Source: Nephrocerus scutellatus
Lineage: Eukaryota > Arthropoda > Insecta > Diptera > Pipunculidae
NCBI GenBank assembly: GCA_947095585.1
Contig: OX352765.1
Span: 61,451,123-61,515,122 of the forward strand
Length of the DNA: 64,000 bases
Direction of reading: 5' to 3'
Below are positions 42,790-54,096 of this stretch, piece by piece. A program made the translations under genes and the position numbers. The notes under the pieces were generated by a model. That model did not search any database. It was not told the DNA's origin and saw nothing but the letters and a program-made list of their open reading frames with translations. The number at the start of each line of letters is the position of its first letter. The stretch's first letter is position 1.

Positions 42790-45240
42790 CCCCTTGTGGG
42801 TCCTAGGGCCTATACTACGCCTACGCCCCATCGCGTGCGGTTCCTGGCAATGAGCTTCAGCTCTCTCCAACTCTTCCCCAATTGCCGTGACTCCTCCTCA
42901 ACTGTACTGCGCCATGTATATCTCGGACGACCCGTTCTTCTACCATCCTGAGATAACGGGTTCCATTGCATTGCGTAGTTTGCTATGGAACTTTCGCCTT
43001 TTCGGAGTGTATGACCAATTCACTGCCACTTCCGTCGTTGGATGGTTGTGCCTATTGGTTCCTGACCGGGTTCTTTGGTAAAGATGTTCCTTAAAGATAC
43101 GGTTAGGCCAGAAAGCCCTTAAGATGTTCCGTAGGCCCCTATTTACGAACGTTTGTAATCTTTTTGTGATAGTAGCGGTCACCTTCCAAGTGCTGCAACC
43201 ATACAACAGCACAGATTCAACATTTGAGCGGAACAATCGCAGCTTGGTGTTTAAGCTAATCGCATTGCTTCGCCATATCATGGACATCATTCCAAACACC
43301 GAATTTGCTTTGCCAATTCGGTTGACAATGTCCTGTTCGGTTCCACCTTCGGTCGAGACAATACTCCCAAGATATTGGAAACTCTCTACTCTCTCCACCG
43401 GCTGTCCAGCAATGTTAACTTGAGTTACTGAGTTAGTGCCGAGGTTGATGATTTTTGTTTTGGCAGTATTAATCTTCAAACCCGCAACATTTGCCTCCCT
43501 TTCCACAATTGTTGTCATTTGATGCAGCTCCATAATTCTGTGTGAGAATAAACAAACGTCGTCAGCGTAGTCCAGATGTTTGAGTTGAGATGTAAGAGTC
43601 TTCCGTTTCCAGTAGATAAAGCTACGCGAAGTACATCTCTAATCACCAACAAAAAAAGTATCGGCGATAGAATGCAACCTTGTCGTACCCCACTTAGGAT
43701 CTCGAATTCCTCTAACAGCTTTCCTATACGCAGGACATGACATTAAGATCCATCATAGGTTGCTTTAATAATAGCTATTAGTTTATCGGGTATACATCTC
43801 CTGCGCAAGGCGAGCTAGATAAACTGTCTGTTGACACTGTCAAACGCCTTCTCAAAATCGATGAACAGCAGGTGCAGTGGTGACCGGAATTTAACGCACT
43901 GTTTAATAAAGATCCGCAGGGTGTTTATGTGGTCTACACAGGAGGATCCAGTGCGGAAACCTGCTTGTTCGGAATCGAGTGTATCTTCCAGATGTTCCTT
44001 AATTCGCTCAAGTACTACTTTGGCTATAACCTTTGCAACTGCAGGAAGAACGCAAATGCCTCTCCAGTTTTCGCACTCCATAAGACTACCTTTTTTAGGG
44101 AGCTTGACAATCATTCCCTTCTTCCACTCGTCGGGGAAACTTTCTGCCTCCCAAGCTCTCTCTACAAGAGGATATAAAAGCTCTGCTGATGTCGTTGGAG
44201 TGGCACGCAGAAGCTCTGCGGGTATACGATCTGTTCCTACCGACTTGTTGTTCTTTAGTGCGTTGATCGCGGTAGTGATCTCATCTTTACTGGGAGTTGA
44301 GGTGCGAATTCGGGAAATTGTTACTTCCGGCAGCTCCGTTTGATTTGGGTGCATATCGTTAGCAAATACACGGTTAAGGACCGTAGAGAAATGCTCCTTC
44401 CATCGCTTGAGCTGATCCTCATCTGAAATGAGTACGGCACCGTCTAGGCCTTTCACCGGATGTTGGCTAGAGCGGTGACCACCTGTCAGCTCTTTGGTGA
44501 TTCTGTAAACGGTTCTGCTATCGCATCTGCTCGCTGATTCATCTGTTTCTGAACCCAGGTTGTTAATATAATTACGTTTATCACGTCTTACACTACGCTG
44601 CACATCTCTCATTTTGCTCGATACAGGGACTCTAGCTCGATCCTCGCTGTTGCTGGGATATCTACAATAAGAGGTTTATGTAGCTCACGTTCTTCAATCC
44701 GCATCCAGGTATCTTATGCTCAAACATAGTGCCTCCTATGACAACAAATCAACAAATCTTTCACCATTGTCATTTCGTTTGCCAAGGCCGTGCTTCCCAA
44801 TCACATGTTTAAGTCCTTCATTGTCGTTGCCAACCTTGGCATTCAAGTCCCCCATCACGATGACGAAATCTCCGTTCGGCGTTCCGTTCCAGTTGAATAA
44901 ATCTGGCATGTTTAAGTCCTTCACTCCCTGAGTCAAGGAGCGTCCTCACATTTCAGAAACCAAACTAAGTCCGGGTACAATAGCTAAAAGTCGTCATTAT
45001 TCGATCATTACTTATCCGAGGCGTTGTGTCGGTTTCAGTAGCGGGCATTTTTTGGTACCGCAGGGTGCTAACCCACGTTACCTAGACTAGAAACGCTAGA
45101 CCGTTCGCACTTGCAGTTTTAGCCTATATATATAAGGATTTATACACAGCCCGGGTAGCCAGGGGACCACCACTAGGAGGTAAAGCAAGCACAACATCAC
45201 GAACCTGATTGTTGCGCTATTGACCCAAACCAAGTTCAAA
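42790..45240 (-). pseudogene. RTE-type LINE, near-complete but broken
   Basis: Minus strand: a 5' part near 44940-45240 with a small endonuclease start; most of the endonuclease is deleted, resuming at VIVMGDLNAKVGNDNEG (44736-44936). 44612-43815: linker and RT fingers (IPAELLRATPTTSAEL; MIVKLPKKGSLMECENWRGI; EQAGFRTGSSCVDHINTLRI; FIDFEKAFDSVN). 43800-43540 after frame changes: GVRQGCILSPILFLLVI and YADDVCLFSH near 43560. 43533-42813: thumb and tail (YLGSIVSTEGGTEQDIVNRI; LLYGCSTWK), after a frameshift near 42960, ending GRPRYTWRSTVEEESRQLG and a stop at about 42813. The motif order is RTE-clade. YADD is kept. Stops and frameshifts make it inactive. Confidence 0.88.
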
Positions 45241-45324
45241 CCAAGCCAAGTGAGCAGTCAGTAGTTTCCTGATCAATCGCAATGCAGAATGCAGATAACT
45301 CATAAGTCCAGTTACTTAACCAAA

Positions 45325-45900
45325 ATAAAAATAATTAAAAACAAGCCCTAAAAATTATAATTTTTCGTGTAAATTCTCTAATAATCAATGTGCAGTTTGA
45401 ATAAAATCGGGTAAATTTTTTAAAACTTTTGTAAGGGAGCCCCCTGACCACGGGGCCCGATCACTACCAAATTTTTACAAAAAGTGTTGTCCATCGGAGA
45501 TACACATGTGTATGAAATTTGAAGAAAAATGGGTACTTTTTTTTATAAAATTTGTATGGGTGCCCCCAGACGACGGGGCCCGATCACTTCCGAATTTTTA
45601 CAGAAATTGTTGTCGATCGGAGATACACATGCGTATAAAATTTTATAAAATGTTAAGAAAATCGGGTAAATTTTGTAAAAATACACACGTGTGAAAAGTT
45701 TGAATAAAATCTGGCTTTGTGAAGTGGGTTAAAAATGTATCACAATATCCTACCACCCAGCCAGCCAGCCCGCCAGCCAGCAACGGGCACGCGAAATTAA
45801 TATATAGAATTTAAAAAAAAGTTTGTCTATCGGAGATACACATGTTTTCAAAATTTAAATAAAATCGGGCTAATTTTTAAAAAAAATTAATGGGCACCCC
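45325..45900 (-). repeat. Terminal-conserved minisatellite-bearing repeat, copy 3
   Basis: Opposite orientation to copies 1 and 2: the terminus ACGTG/TTTTTCGTGTAAATTCTCTA lies at 45361-45381. Internal units carry GGGGCCCGATCACT, CAAAAAGTGTTGTCCATCGG and AGATACACATGTGTAT (45497 and 45620). The far arm carries CCAGCCAGCCAGCCCGCC (45757-45776) and GGGCACGCGAAATTAATA. A partial extra unit is at 45825-45900. Confidence 0.8.
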
Positions 45901-46083
45901 TTGGGCCTCACGGCCGAGTACAATAAAGAATACAAATTGTGACGACACCAATGCATAATGTAAATATTCAAACAAAAACCTCATGCACTCGGTGACACTT
46001 ACATAGTCATAAATTACGCAATAGTATAAACAAAGCACACGTGTTCGGCTAATATCGACACAGTGCATTATGAATGGTATCCA
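45901..46083. other. No gene recognised
   Basis: AT-rich single-copy-looking DNA between the repeat copy and the foldback element. No motif seen. Confidence 0.4.
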
Positions 46084-46370
46084 GACACTTACTCGAAAAA
46101 CATTTCCTCGAAAAACATTTTCTCGAAAAACATTTACTCGAAAAACATTTACTCGAAGAACATTTGCTCGAAAATGTATAAAACGACATTTGCTAGAAAA
46201 ACATTTTCTCGAAAATTAAATAGTCTATGTTTTTATCCTTCTAAGAACTATCGCGAGTAATTTTTGTTCGCGAAACGCGAGTTTTTTTTTTTAAATTTTT
46301 CGGTTATTAATTTTACCAAAAAATGACGTTCGAGCAAATGTTTTTCGAGAAAATGTCATGGAACCATTAT
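46084..46370. mobile_element. Foldback/MITE-like element built of 15-bp units
   Basis: The left arm (46084-46215) has at least five copies of CTCGAAAAACATTT(N). The right arm (46325-46362) carries the reverse complement (GAGCAAATGTTTTTCGAGAAA). The ends TCCAGACACTTACTCG and, inverted, TCCATGACATTTTCTCG resemble each other. There is no coding capacity, and the middle is T/A-rich. Consistent with a foldback-type non-autonomous DNA element. Confidence 0.65.
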
Positions 46371-46794
46371 GAATCATACACACAAGTAGAGCATTTGCGT
46401 CGTGCCCTACTCTAGCATAAATATTTCAAGTGCACCATTAATGAGCACACATGCTTTTGTAACTGATAAAAGTATTTCAAGTGCATCGATACCGATACAC
46501 TGTATTATTAGATATGTATTTTCTATTAGTAAATAAGAAATTTCCTTTGTCAATTTTACTATAAAAGAAGAAGATTTTGTTAAATAAAATCAGATTAATT
46601 CTCAACTCGAAATAGAAAGGTCTTGTTCTTTCACTTCGTGTACTGCTTATTACCTTTGCGATAGCCGCAGTACGAATACGTTGCAGTCACTGCACAGATT
46701 CAACGTGATACACTTTTGTTGAAAAGGGTTGTTTTCTCCACTGAGTCTACGTTGCTTTTCACTACGCAATTTTTCAAACACATTCTTAGAACAG
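46371..46794. other. No gene recognised; repeated ATTTCAAGTGCA motif
   Basis: ATTTCAAGTGCA occurs at 46423 and 46475, with AAATAAAATCAGATTAATTC near 46582 followed by a CT-rich run. That could be part of a decayed LTR, but no pair or frame supports it. Confidence 0.35.
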
Positions 46795-47385
46795 CACTAT
46801 TCTTTACATGTATAAAATTTGACGAAAATCGCGTAAATTTTTAAAATTTTGTATGGGGACTTTCGACACCGGATCCCGATCACTCCAAAATTTTTACAAA
46901 AATTGTTTTCCATCAAGATACACATGCATATAAAATTTGAAGAAAAGATTATGCTACCTGGGTGCCCCCCCCCCAAAGTGTTGTCCATCGGAGATACACG
47001 TGCATATAAAATTAAAGAAATTCTAGTCCTTCTTTTTATAAAATTTGTATTGGTGCTCACTTAACCCCTTGGCCCGATCACTTCAGATTTTTACAAAAAG
47101 TGTTGTGTTGTCAAGGGGCCCGATTACTTCCAAATTTTTACAGAAAGTGTTGTCCATCGAAAACACATGCGTATACAATTTGAAGAAAATCGGGTAAATT
47201 TCGTAAAAAATTATATGAGGTCCGAGCTGCCCCAAATTTTAATAGAAAGTATTGAAACCGGTAATATACATGTGTGCAAAATTTCAATAAAATCGGGCTT
47301 TGTGAAGTGGGTTAAAAATTGATCACAAGATCTGACCAGCCAGCCAGTCACGCGGAGTTAATATAGAATTTAAAAAAGGGAAATC
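46795..47385 (-). repeat. Terminal-conserved minisatellite-bearing repeat, copy 4
   Basis: Same orientation as copy 3. Units contain GATACACATGCATATAAAAT, AAAGTGTTGTCCATCGGAGA and GGCCCGATCACTTC. A C9 run sits at 46967-46975. The arm at 47285-47370 has GGGCTTTGTGAAGTGGGTTA, CCAGCCAGCCAG and AGTTAATATAGAATTTAAAA. The ATTTAGAGAAT-type terminus is not seen, so this copy is truncated. Confidence 0.75.
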
Positions 47386-48258
47386 TTGAACTTTTCTTTA
47401 AGTGCTTCTCTAAATTAATAATAATTAAATATTAAGAACCAATCAAATTTTCATAGTTGGCTTCCATAAAAAAAACATAATGCCGGAAGACGACACAGAT
47501 CCCACCTGCTATAGAGTACCTACTATTCTGTTGCTCGGTCGCCTGTTGTCCTTTTCTGGCTGAGGACAATGAGATCAAAAGCCGGAGCACTCCTCTGAGT
47601 CTGTTGATGAAATTTGGTTTTATCCCACGCCGAAAAGATCTTATTGGCTCCCGGTTGGACACTTTGGGGAGTTTTTATCCGCACTAAAGATGTTTCCTTG
47701 CAAAACAAGATTTTTGTAATTACGACAGCCTAATGCTCAACGAACTTTCTGATGTGGTGGCTCAACTCAGCATACGAAGCAGCATGCCATCTGGGAATGA
47801 TTGGGGGGACGCCCTTTCACAATGAAACACTTTCGTCACCCGACTCACAGGTGGGCCCATTTCCCCAATTAGGCACTCAATATTTTCTTCTATAATTCAC
47901 TTAAGAAAATAATAGTGATCAATTTAGGCAACCCTTTAATCCAAGGATAAGGTTGAGATTTAACGTCTCAGAATCACATGGATTTGATTCTTCCAGCATT
48001 CGATTAAGACTGGAATTGATTTTTTCCCAACGTATACCGTTCACGAGTCGCAAAAGCTCTGTGCACCGAGTAATTACAATCTAGAACATTCCACAATCTC
48101 CTTGTCGAAGTTGCTAAGTTCCATTAAACTTAATAATTTGAGAGTTCACAAATATTCTAGATTTCTTTTTTGTTTAAACTATTATGCGCAATTAAACTTC
48201 TAGACAAATTTATAACTTTTCGAGTAAAATCCCAATATTAACTTCTTAATTATTCCGT
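47386..48258. other. No gene recognised
   Basis: Two overlapping minus-strand frames near 47432-47708 read basic, glutamine-rich peptides without family motifs. The rest is unassigned. I see no repeat structure or signal worth naming. Confidence 0.4.
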
Positions 48259-48489
48259 TTACCACCGAACAACCAATATCAAAGCCCAAGACGAATAAAA
48301 GGTACAGTCAAATTTACTTACTTCGGCCTTGCGGCGACTGACTACCATGGCAAATTGCCAACGCCAAACTCTATCGTTGCCACTATGCGCCAGTAATTTT
48401 CCATCACCCATTCTTCGAGTTTCTCCCTTTTCACTGGGTAAGCGCATGTATCTAGATAGATAAGGTTGTATCAATTTTCCCCACGACAT
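48259..48489 (-). CDS. Unrecognised frame; possible first coding exon
   Basis: Not recognised. The minus-strand frame starts MSWGKLIQPYLSRYMRLPSE at 48489 and stays open for 76 codons. It has a non-repetitive, basic composition with tryptophans (DRVWRWQFAMVVSRRK), unlike the AT-rich surroundings. After the codons for SRRKAE the DNA reads GAA|GTAAGTAAAT (near 48316), a good splice donor, so the true exon may stop there. There is no partner exon or homology I can name, and no TE motif. It could equally be a fragment of an unknown repeat or chance. Confidence 0.3.
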   Translation of the reverse strand: MSWGKLIQPYLSRYMRLPSEKGETRRMGDGKLLAHSGNDRVWRWQFAMVVSRRKAEVSKFDCTFYSSWALILVVRW

Positions 48490-48779
48490 ATTGCCTTTTT
48501 CCCTTTTTTAAAGAATTAAATTCCCATAATGTTCCCAAAATAAAATATAAAAATAATCAAACGCTAATTTATTTTACCAAAAATAACGGAAACAAGAAAA
48601 ATTAAACATCATAACATGAGAGTATACAAAAACTTAAAATATTTAAAAAAATATATTAAAAAAAATATTTAAAAATATTAAAACAATTAAATTAACAAAA
48701 GTGAACATCTGAATGTATCTGCTTATGTATGTCCTTTACACGTTTCCGCCCCGTTCAAACGATCACGTTCGGTTTATCG

Positions 48780-49128
48780 GTTGTGTTGAGTGTATCAACA
48801 ACAACAAAGCGACCACAGCAATTGCACAATATACATCGAGTTGAATGTATCGGCTACAAAAGCCAGCATCAGCAATTGCACAACTTACATCGGGCGTCAC
48901 ACCCAACAACCAGTGCAATGCAATTGCTATTTCTCAATAATCAGCACAAATAGCAATTACATATTAGCAATAAGTTTAAATTAGTAAGCATTTCCAATAG
49001 CAGGTCAATATTACTGTTGGAATGCTTTTTACGTAGTAAGCAAATATAAGGTATAAGTACATAGCAAATAAATAAGAATGTTGAGTCAGTTTAATCAAAT
49101 AAACGGTCTTCTTACTAAACCCAACTGA
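48780..49128 (+). repeat. Candidate LTR of BEL/Pao remnant
   Basis: Lies directly upstream of a BEL gag. It contains TGTTGAGTGTATCAACAAC at its left, an internal TGTTGGAATGC at 49015, AAATAAACGG near 49098 and a CAACTGACA end at about 49128. It includes two imperfect copies of an AGCAATTGCACAA segment (48818 and 48870). No second LTR exists in the window to fix the boundaries. Confidence 0.4.
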
Positions 49129-49284
49129 CAACTATCCCCCCTCCAGTCGTAAGGTGGTTGTGCAGTTAAGAAATCCATAGCGAAAGGATTAACATTGTCC
49201 TTCGATTTCAAATTTTAAAGTGTTTTACTTAGTTATGAATCACTAAAGGCAAGGCTCTTTTATAATATTCAAAATACAACCAAC

Positions 49285-50245
49285 AATATAGGTGACTTCG
49301 AGGACATCGCGTTGGATCAAACGAGGATCACGCAGAAGGTACAATTATTATGGACCAAGTTCAAAAAGGATGGGGAGTGACTTCGAGGACATCGCGTTGG
49401 ATCAAACGAGGATTACGGAGGAGGTACAATTATTATGGACCAACTTCAAAAAGTACCTAAGGAGGAGGCTGAAGGACTTGGAAAAATTCTGGGCTTAGTT
49501 GCAGATCTACAGTTAGTTTCAGGTAAGATATTTGGAAATCAAGAACACAATCAAAGCAAAAAGGAGATCAAAAGGAAGTTGCAGCTCTCTACCGCACCAA
49601 CAAATGTAGGCAGGCAGGCGACCTCAGGAGCAGCCGAGCCAATTCCGAATCAGAGTGCAGCAATTTCAGAAGAATAGAGAAATACATTATAAGGGGCTCA
49701 GAAAGATTTACCAGGCTAGCTCTTTTCAAAAATAATCTACTTTGAATAATTGACAGATTGGATTGGAATTCAGTCTACCTGAGGTTGTATCAATTAAGGG
49801 AATGCTGAACAAAGGTGGATGCGATGAACGAGGCAATCTTGTCACGAGCACGAGCACGATCTGTATTACGTGACCAACAACGATTTCATCAAGTTGGAGC
49901 ACATGTATCAACAGACATATATTCAAATCATGGAGGCAGATGAAATTCAGCATCAAACTTCCAACCATTGTCATACCAACATTCAGTGGAAGGTATGAAG
50001 AATGGACACAATTTTGGGATTTGAGAGAGTTGTGCACCAGAACGAGTCATTAGATGATTTCGAACAGATTCAATAATTAAAGGGAAGAAGCAGCGAGAAT
50101 TGTGAACCATCTGTCACCAACGTCAAACAAATATGCAACGGCGGTAGAATTGCTTCGGAAGCGGTTTCAAAATTCGGCAGCATTAGTCAACAGTTTGGTG
50201 ACAAACGGTGATGATGACGCGATTATTGACAGTCCTGCCCTAAGC
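49285..50245 (+). pseudogene. BEL/Pao gag remnant
   Basis: 49292-49676: N-terminal part (DFEDIALDQTRITEEVQLL; WTNFKKVPKEEAEGLGKI), whose coding DNA is tandemly duplicated. 49680-49960 is out of frame. 49960-50245: LPTIVIPTFSGRYEEWTQFW, then EEAARIVNHLSPTSNKYATA and ELLRKRFQNSAALVNSL, the DUF1759-type core of BEL Gag. Stops near 50057 and frameshifts break it. It ends at the RTE duplication (50353) and no pol follows. Confidence 0.8.
49292..49461 (+). repeat. 85-bp tandem duplication in BEL gag
   Basis: Units 49292-49376 and 49377-49461 share GTGACTTCGAGGACATCGCG, TTGGATCAAACGAGGAT and GGTACAATTATTATGGACCA with a few changes. 85 is not a multiple of three, so the duplication itself shifts the Gag frame. 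Confidence 0.92.
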
Positions 50246-50352
50246 CTCTCGCATCACAACTCCTATCTTATGAGTCCACGTCGCGTCACTGGAAACTCGG
50301 CCAAATCAAGTGACCGATTTCGGTACCCAATCCGATTTGTATTAACTTGGGT

Positions 50353-52006
50353 CGGGGCTTGGAAGGGGACTTGCCTTAGTCGGCGGCGCTTCATGTCGAC
50401 CTAGGTTGCGGTTGGCCAATCATCACTCAACTGAATTAATTTATTATTAAAACTAAAACAAGCTTTGGATACATATCGAATTTATCAACAATGACCTAGG
50501 GTCAGCGACAACAGTGATTGGGAACATGTCATGGGAAACCACGGCCTTGGTTCTACGAATGACAACGTTAAAAGGTTTGCTGATCTATGTTCTGATCGCA
50601 ACCTAATCATTGGATACACAATTTTTTCCCACAAAAACATCCACAAAGCCACCTGGACTTCTCCTGATCACATGTACAACAACCAGATTGATCACACCGC
50701 TAAAAGCCGCAAGTGGCGATCATCGTTGCTGGACGTTACAACCCGAAGAGCAGCCGATGCCTAAAGCGACCACCACCTTGTGGTTGGCAGTGTGCGATTG
50801 AAGCTCGCGGTCCACTCATCCACACGAAGTCAAACAACGAGAAAGCCAGCTGTAGCAGCACTGAAAGACCCAGATGTTTAACTGCAATATGTATCCCGCA
50901 TACAACAGTCTCTCTCTGAGATACAGCCCCAAACCCTAGAGTCTAAATGGGAGAAAAAAGTAAATGAGTATACGGAAGAAGCCTCAACCATTTTAAGTTA
51001 TCCCGAGAAAACTAGAAAAAAATGGATATCAGATAACACATGGAACACCATTCGTGAACGCCAATCCATCAAAGTTGAGCTAACCGCGGCCTCGGGTGTC
51101 GTACAAAGCGCATTACCGCGGAAGTATAGGGATCTGGACCGGCTGTTCAGCTAGGAGCGACAAACGAGAATGGCTAAGCGACATCTCAACACAAGCACAG
51201 CAAGCCGCACAGCACAGCACATTCTACCAACTCACTCGTAACTTAACATCAGCATCGCAACTCCTTCGTTGGAGGAAATAAGGACAACAACTCGTTCACT
51301 GCAATCAGATAAAGCAGCAGGCAATGACAACATCTACGCAGAACTCCTCCAAGCCGACGTCGAGGTAACTACGCGAACATTGCATGTGATATATCAAGGT
51401 ATCTGGGAATCTAAAACCATTCCATCGTCGTTAAAAGAAGGTTTAATAGTCAAACTCCCCAAGAAAGGTGATTTGAGCAATTGTGAATATTGGAGAGGAG
51501 TTACCCGACTAAACACCATAAACAAAGTGATCTCCTCTATAATAGCTAGGCGCTTACGGAATGCGTTAGAGCCAATTTTGACAAATGAACAAGCAGGATT
51601 ACGCCCAAACCGTTCTTGTACTGGTCAAATTAACACCCTGCGTATAATCAGCATAGTCAGTTAAGTATCACTTTTGTTATTTGGGCAGCTGGATGTCAAA
51701 AAATTGTGGTGCTGACTCGGATGTGTGCTCTCGTTTAAACAAGGCGCGACACTCCTATAGTATGCTAAATAATATCTGGAACTCATCGCAAATCTCCCGG
51801 TGGAGTACTCTTGTATGGCTGCGAAACGTGGAAAGTCACAGAGTCACTTGCGACGCGCCTCCAAGTCTTCGTCATATACTGAGAATATGATGGCCGGACA
51901 ATACCACCAATCAAGACTTGTGGAGAGTAACGCAGCAGGAAGCAATCGCGATCACCATCAGATGACGAAAATAGAGCTGGATTGGCCACACTTTGACTCG
52001 ACTTGG
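50353..52006 (+). repeat. Tandem duplication, unit 1 (1654 bp), carrying an RTE pseudogene
   Basis: Identical by eye to 52007-53660 except for two substitutions seen (C/T near 51652 and 53306; G/A near 51720 and 53374). The junction is CTCGACTTGG|CGGGGCTTGG with a 1-bp overlap. Contents are listed under the RTE entries. Confidence 0.95.
50520..52006 (+). pseudogene. RTE-type LINE lacking the RT palm, copy 1
   Basis: 50531-50820: end of the endonuclease (VKRFADLCSDRNLIIG; HKATWTSPDHMYNNQIDH; then SDHHLVVGSVRLKL after a frameshift near 50760). 51096-51664: linker and RT fingers (EEIRTTTRSLQSDKAAGNDN; GLIVKLPKKGDLSNCEYWRG; TNEQAGLRPNRSCTGQINTL). The frame then jumps near 51715 straight to DVCSRLNKARHSYSMLNNIW, the region after the palm, so the catalytic FADD/YADD segment is deleted. 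The last 200 bp (LVWLRNVESHRV and RHILRI-type sequence) are frameshifted. The deletion is shared with copy 2, so it preceded the duplication. Confidence 0.88.
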
Positions 52007-53660
52007 CGGGGCTTGGAAGGGGACTTGCCTTAGTCGGCGGCGCTTCATGTCGACCTAGGTTGCGGTTGGCCAATCATCACTCAACTGAATTAATTTATTA
52101 TTAAAACTAAAACAAGCTTTGGATACATATCGAATTTATCAACAATGACCTAGGGTCAGCGACAACAGTGATTGGGAACATGTCATGGGAAACCACGGCC
52201 TTGGTTCTACGAATGACAACGTTAAAAGGTTTGCTGATCTATGTTCTGATCGCAACCTAATCATTGGATACACAATTTTTTCCCACAAAAACATCCACAA
52301 AGCCACCTGGACTTCTCCTGATCACATGTACAACAACCAGATTGATCACACCGCTAAAAGCCGCAAGTGGCGATCATCGTTGCTGGACGTTACAACCCGA
52401 AGAGCAGCCGATGCCTAAAGCGACCACCACCTTGTGGTTGGCAGTGTGCGATTGAAGCTCGCGGTCCACTCATCCACACGAAGTCAAACAACGAGAAAGC
52501 CAGCTGTAGCAGCACTGAAAGACCCAGATGTTTAACTGCAATATGTATCCCGCATACAACAGTCTCTCTCTGAGATACAGCCCCAAACCCTAGAGTCTAA
52601 ATGGGAGAAAAAAGTAAATGAGTATACGGAAGAAGCCTCAACCATTTTAAGTTATCCCGAGAAAACTAGAAAAAAATGGATATCAGATAACACATGGAAC
52701 ACCATTCGTGAACGCCAATCCATCAAAGTTGAGCTAACCGCGGCCTCGGGTGTCGTACAAAGCGCATTACCGCGGAAGTATAGGGATCTGGACCGGCTGT
52801 TCAGCTAGGAGCGACAAACGAGAATGGCTAAGCGACATCTCAACACAAGCACAGCAAGCCGCACAGCACAGCACATTCTACCAACTCACTCGTAACTTAA
52901 CATCAGCATCGCAACTCCTTCGTTGGAGGAAATAAGGACAACAACTCGTTCACTGCAATCAGATAAAGCAGCAGGCAATGACAACATCTACGCAGAACTC
53001 CTCCAAGCCGACGTCGAGGTAACTACGCGAACATTGCATGTGATATATCAAGGTATCTGGGAATCTAAAACCATTCCATCGTCGTTAAAAGAAGGTTTAA
53101 TAGTCAAACTCCCCAAGAAAGGTGATTTGAGCAATTGTGAATATTGGAGAGGAGTTACCCGACTAAACACCATAAACAAAGTGATCTCCTCTATAATAGC
53201 TAGGCGCTTACGGAATGCGTTAGAGCCAATTTTGACAAATGAACAAGCAGGATTACGCCCAAACCGTTCTTGTACTGGTCAAATTAACACCCTGCGTATA
53301 ATTAGCATAGTCAGTTAAGTATCACTTTTGTTATTTGGGCAGCTGGATGTCAAAAAATTGTGGTGCTGACTCAGATGTGTGCTCTCGTTTAAACAAGGCG
53401 CGACACTCCTATAGTATGCTAAATAATATCTGGAACTCATCGCAAATCTCCCGGTGGAGTACTCTTGTATGGCTGCGAAACGTGGAAAGTCACAGAGTCA
53501 CTTGCGACGCGCCTCCAAGTCTTCGTCATATACTGAGAATATGATGGCCGGACAATACCACCAATCAAGACTTGTGGAGAGTAACGCAGCAGGAAGCAAT
53601 CGCGATCACCATCAGATGACGAAAATAGAGCTGGATTGGCCACACTTTGACTCGACTTGG
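52007..53660 (+). repeat. Tandem duplication, unit 2 (1654 bp)
   Basis: Second unit at an exact 1654-bp offset. It continues into the natural 3' end of the RTE element at 53661-53832, so the right edge of this unit is original context and unit 1 is joined to it by the duplication. Confidence 0.95.
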
Positions 53661-53832
53661 CTGGAATCCATAAGGAAGCCGCCGAGTTGGCCGTCCTAGC
53701 AAGCCATGGAAAAGGACAATAGAAGAGGAAGCAAGATCCCAGGGGACAGAGTGGCGTCTCTTGAAACCTCAGGAGATAAATCGAGTTTGTTGGCGGGCGT
53801 TTATAGGAGCCCCATGCTCCCCCGCGGAGTAA
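52174..53832 (+). pseudogene. RTE-type LINE lacking the RT palm, copy 2 with 3' end
   Basis: Same content and same lesions as copy 1 over 52174-53660. The extra 172 bp hold the usual RTE C-terminal tail: KRTIEEEARSQGTEWRLLK and EINRVCWRAFIG in one frame, ending at a stop at 53830-53832. Short TATTATA-rich DNA follows at 53950. It is inactive because the palm is gone. Confidence 0.88.
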
Positions 53833-54096
53833 AGGAAAGAAAGAAGAAGAAGTCAACAGTTATATTCAGACTAAAGGCAGTTAGAAATGATAGTGCATTT
53901 GACTTACAAAACATAATGAATAACATCAAAGAAAGTCCTGTATGGGATTTATAATTTTTTTATTATATATTATAATTATAATAATTTTCCCGCAATTCTA
54001 TCAGAAAGGTCCAACGACGCAATCCTTCGTGGACATAAAGCAAAATCATCAAAACATATTCACAAAACGACTTCGATCACAAACGGTTGTAGTAGC
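53833..54096. other. No gene recognised
   Basis: A purine-rich then AT-rich stretch (ATTATAATTATAATAATTTT near 53970) downstream of the RTE element. Nothing assigned. Confidence 0.4.

Noticed and set aside
46084..46200. CRISPR-like regular repeats
   Set aside because: The 15-bp units are contiguous without unique spacers and have an inverted partner. This is a foldback arm in a eukaryotic genome.
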